64,000 nucleotides of DNA from assembly GCA_002355495.1 (NCBI GenBank), contig AP017424.1, forward strand, positions 6,513,501-6,577,500. The letters are read 5' to 3'. A program made the position numbers and the translations under genes. The notes under the pieces were generated by a model. It was not told where the DNA came from and did not search any database. It was given only the letters and a program-made list of their open reading frames with translations. This document shows positions 62,522 to 64,000 of this stretch, piece by piece; positions within the stretch are counted from its first letter, which is position 1; every line of letters starts with the position of its first letter. The stretch comes from Streptomyces laurentii (GTDB taxonomy: Bacteria; Actinomycetota; Actinomycetes; Streptomycetales; Streptomycetaceae).

Positions 62522-63514
62522 ATGCCTCGAGACCGATTCACCGTCGTCGGACGGGAGACGGCCTGCCACATCTACGAGGGTGACGGGGTCCGTCCCATCC
62601 TGGAAGACGAAGTCCGTGTCAAGTACCGTCCCACGCGGGTGCAGTTCCCGGAGGAGATCGGCGGCTGGCGGCACGCCATCGAGGAGGAGCAGCAGCGGAA
62701 CGAGGCGCTCGGGCTGCCGCATCGCTGGAACAACGACCGCTTCGCCGTCGAACGGGTGGTCGTGACCCGCACGCATCTCGACGAGCAGCCGGTGGTCACA
62801 GTCTCCCTCCAGGACGCCGACTACTACGACTTCCTCACCACGTCCCTCAACCTCCAGCGCCGGCAGAAGAACGGTCTGACGCTGCGCCAGCAGTATCTGG
62901 AGGGTGAGGATCCCGCCCACGCGCCCGCGTGGATGAACTGCAGCTTCGGCGTCAACGTGGCGGTGGAGACGGGCAAGGACGGGTGCATGCTGTTCTCGCG
63001 GCGCAGCGCCCATGTGGCCGGGCCCAACAGCTCGCGGTGGAACTCCTCGGCCAACGAGGGCCTGGCCCGTCAGCACGATCTCACGGAGGACGGCCGCACG
63101 GTCAGCCTGTACGCGGTGGCCCGCCGCGCCCTGTACGAGGAGCTCGCCGTCCACGACACCGACCGGGTGGAACTCGAACTCCTGGGCTTCGGCCTTGACT
63201 TGGAGAACCACCAGTGGGCCGGATTCTTCCGCGCCGTGCTGCCCGACCTGGACGAGCGGACACTGCGGCTGCGCTGGACCCGCGGGGTGACCGACAAGTG
63301 GGAGCACGACCGCTTCGAGTTCGTGCCCGCCGACCCGGAATCCGTACTCGGCTTCCTCGCCGACGAGCCGCCGGAGCGCTGGACCCCCTGCGCGCCCGCC
63401 CTCTTCTACCTCGCCCTGGTGCGCGGCGCGGTCCAGCGCGCGGACGAGAATCCGGCGGCGCGCTTCGACGTCGAGACCGCCGAGCAGCGGGTGATGGAGG
63501 CCCGCGGGCTGTGA
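62522..63514 (+). CDS. Nudix-like protein with degenerate Nudix box
   Basis: A 330-residue protein. Residues ~1-130 form an N-terminal domain of unknown fold with DYYDFLTTSLNLQRRQ. From ~135 a Nudix-like beta-alpha-beta core appears (SFGVNVAVETGKDGCMLFSRRS, WNSSANEGL). The helix RRALYEELAV (201-210) matches the REUXEEXGU part of the Nudix box but lacks the upstream glutamate and final glycine. It ends WTPCAPALFYLALVRGAV. Catalysis may be lost, leaving nucleotide or ligand binding. Its position directly divergent from the caspase-STAND gene suggests a sensor or regulator for it. Confidence 0.72.
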   Translation: MPRDRFTVVGRETACHIYEGDGVRPILEDEVRVKYRPTRVQFPEEIGGWRHAIEEEQQRNEALGLPHRWNNDRFAVERVVVTRTHLDEQPVVTVSLQDADYYDFLTTSLNLQRRQKNGLTLRQQYLEGEDPAHAPAWMNCSFGVNVAVETGKDGCMLFSRRSAHVAGPNSSRWNSSANEGLARQHDLTEDGRTVSLYAVARRALYEELAVHDTDRVELELLGFGLDLENHQWAGFFRAVLPDLDERTLRLRWTRGVTDKWEHDRFEFVPADPESVLGFLADEPPERWTPCAPALFYLALVRGAVQRADENPAARFDVETAEQRVMEARGL

Positions 63515-63573
63515 GCCGGTGCCGGGCGCGGGCCCGTGGACTGTGAGCCGATGCACCGGCGCCGGCCGGCCGC

Positions 63574-63591
63574 CCCGGCCCTCTGGCCGGG
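63574..63591. terminator. Convergent hairpin
   Basis: A 7-bp stem CCCGGCC/GGCCGGG with a CTCT loop between the converging Nudix-like and acyltransferase genes. Confidence 0.5.
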
Positions 63592-63662
63592 ACGCATGAC
63601 CACCGGCGGGCGCCCGTCGCGCCCGCTCCCCGCGCGGGGCGGCCTGTGTCCTTCGGAGCCGG

Positions 63663-64000
63663 TCACGAAGGCCGCGGACCGGCCGCGGCCGGTCTCAGGA
63701 ACCGCAGCGGGTTCCCGGCCCATATCCCGTGCCCGGGTACGGAGTCGAGGACCAGGGACCCCATGCCGAGCACGGCCCGCGGGCCCACCCGGACGTACTC
63801 CCGGATCTTGGCGCCGGCCCCCACGTACGCACCCTCCTCCACCACGGACCTGCGGCCGAGGAACACCTGGGCCCCGATGGTGGCGTAGTCGCGCAGCGAC
63901 ACGTCGGCCGCCATCATCGTCTGGGGCCGCACGATCACGTGGTCGCCGATGACGGCTCCCGGCAGGACGCACACCATCGGCATGATCACCGCGCCGTGGC
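63663..64000 (-). CDS. Hexapeptide-repeat acyltransferase, C-terminal part (5' end outside window)
   Basis: About 112 residues open to the window edge. Repeated hexapeptide units (VIGDHVIVRP, ATIGAQVFLGRRSVV, EGAYVGAGAKI) form a left-handed beta-helix, and IWAGNPLRFLRP is the usual end of PglD/NeuD-like sugar O- or N-acyltransferases. It would add an acetyl group to a nucleotide sugar or polysaccharide precursor. The start and any UDP-binding N-terminal domain lie outside the window, so the acceptor is unknown. Confidence 0.8.
   Translation of the reverse strand, partial: HGAVIMPMVCVLPGAVIGDHVIVRPQTMMAADVSLRDYATIGAQVFLGRRSVVEEGAYVGAGAKIREYVRVGPRAVLGMGSLVLDSVPGHGIWAGNPLRFLRPAAAGPRPS

Noticed and set aside
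62450..63556. N-terminal extension of the caspase-STAND protein to 1877 residues
   Set aside because: The extra sequence is antisense to the Nudix-like gene and looks low-complexity. ATG 62449 starts right before plausible domain sequence.

Overview
The window is very GC-rich DNA with the codon use, leaderless starts and gene families of a Streptomyces (or close actinomycete) chromosome. Taxon-linked content includes a GluABCD glutamate transporter, a perfect CebR operator, a PcaL fusion, an F420-type oxidoreductase, several leaderless TANNNT-N6/7-ATG starts and many ATGA/GTGA start-stop overlaps. I see no rRNA, tRNA, CRISPR array, insertion sequence or prophage gene. The left edge cuts a membrane protein gene and the right edge cuts a hexapeptide acyltransferase gene.

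Layout. 0-9 kb: secreted zinc metallopeptidase, a LuxR-type regulator, a TetR/alpha-beta hydrolase divergent pair, a NarL-type two-component system and a P450. 9-15 kb: a Gfo/Idh/MocA dehydrogenase divergent from a CUT2 sugar ABC transporter, a ROK kinase and a coupled unknown protein. 15-19 kb: PcaL fusion, metallo-beta-lactamase-fold protein, exonuclease III and a small conserved protein. 19-27 kb: gluABCD, a large palindrome beside a gene remnant, a second P450, a membrane-anchored unknown protein and gamma-glutamyltransferase. 27-31 kb: a membrane protein, an oxidoreductase/HxlR pair and an alginate-lyase-family gene with a frameshift. 31-35.5 kb: a reductive-pyrimidine/hydantoin operon (beta-ureidopropionase, aminotransferase, dihydropyrimidinase, F420-type oxidoreductase) behind a clear promoter-operator. 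35.6-38 kb: GNAT plus SUKH-like pair and a CDF metal exporter with a frameshift. 38-44.6 kb: complete ribose operon rbsR-A-C-B-K-D with twin LacI-type operators. 45-53 kb: amidase, DUF11 repeat protein, GH12-CBM2 cellulase under a CebR box, NCS1 permease, methyltransferase and a small peptidoglycan-binding protein. 53-64 kb: lipoate ligase, then a conflict-system-like block.

The most interesting block is 54.4-63.5 kb. A 1508-residue protein joins a caspase-like protease, a STAND-type P-loop NTPase and a long beta-propeller region. It is transcribed divergently from a Nudix-like protein with a degraded Nudix box, and is followed on the same strand by an LCAT-like lipase and a pentapeptide-repeat membrane protein. 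This architecture fits NTP-dependent prokaryotic conflict or immune systems. The exact four-gene combination is not one I can name.

A second window-wide theme: four genes (alginate lyase, CDF exporter, LCAT-like lipase, pentapeptide protein) are each restored by adding one base to a short C or G run. Either the assembly has homopolymer under-calls or the strain carries a cluster of equivalent pseudogenes, so those four products should be read with that in mind.
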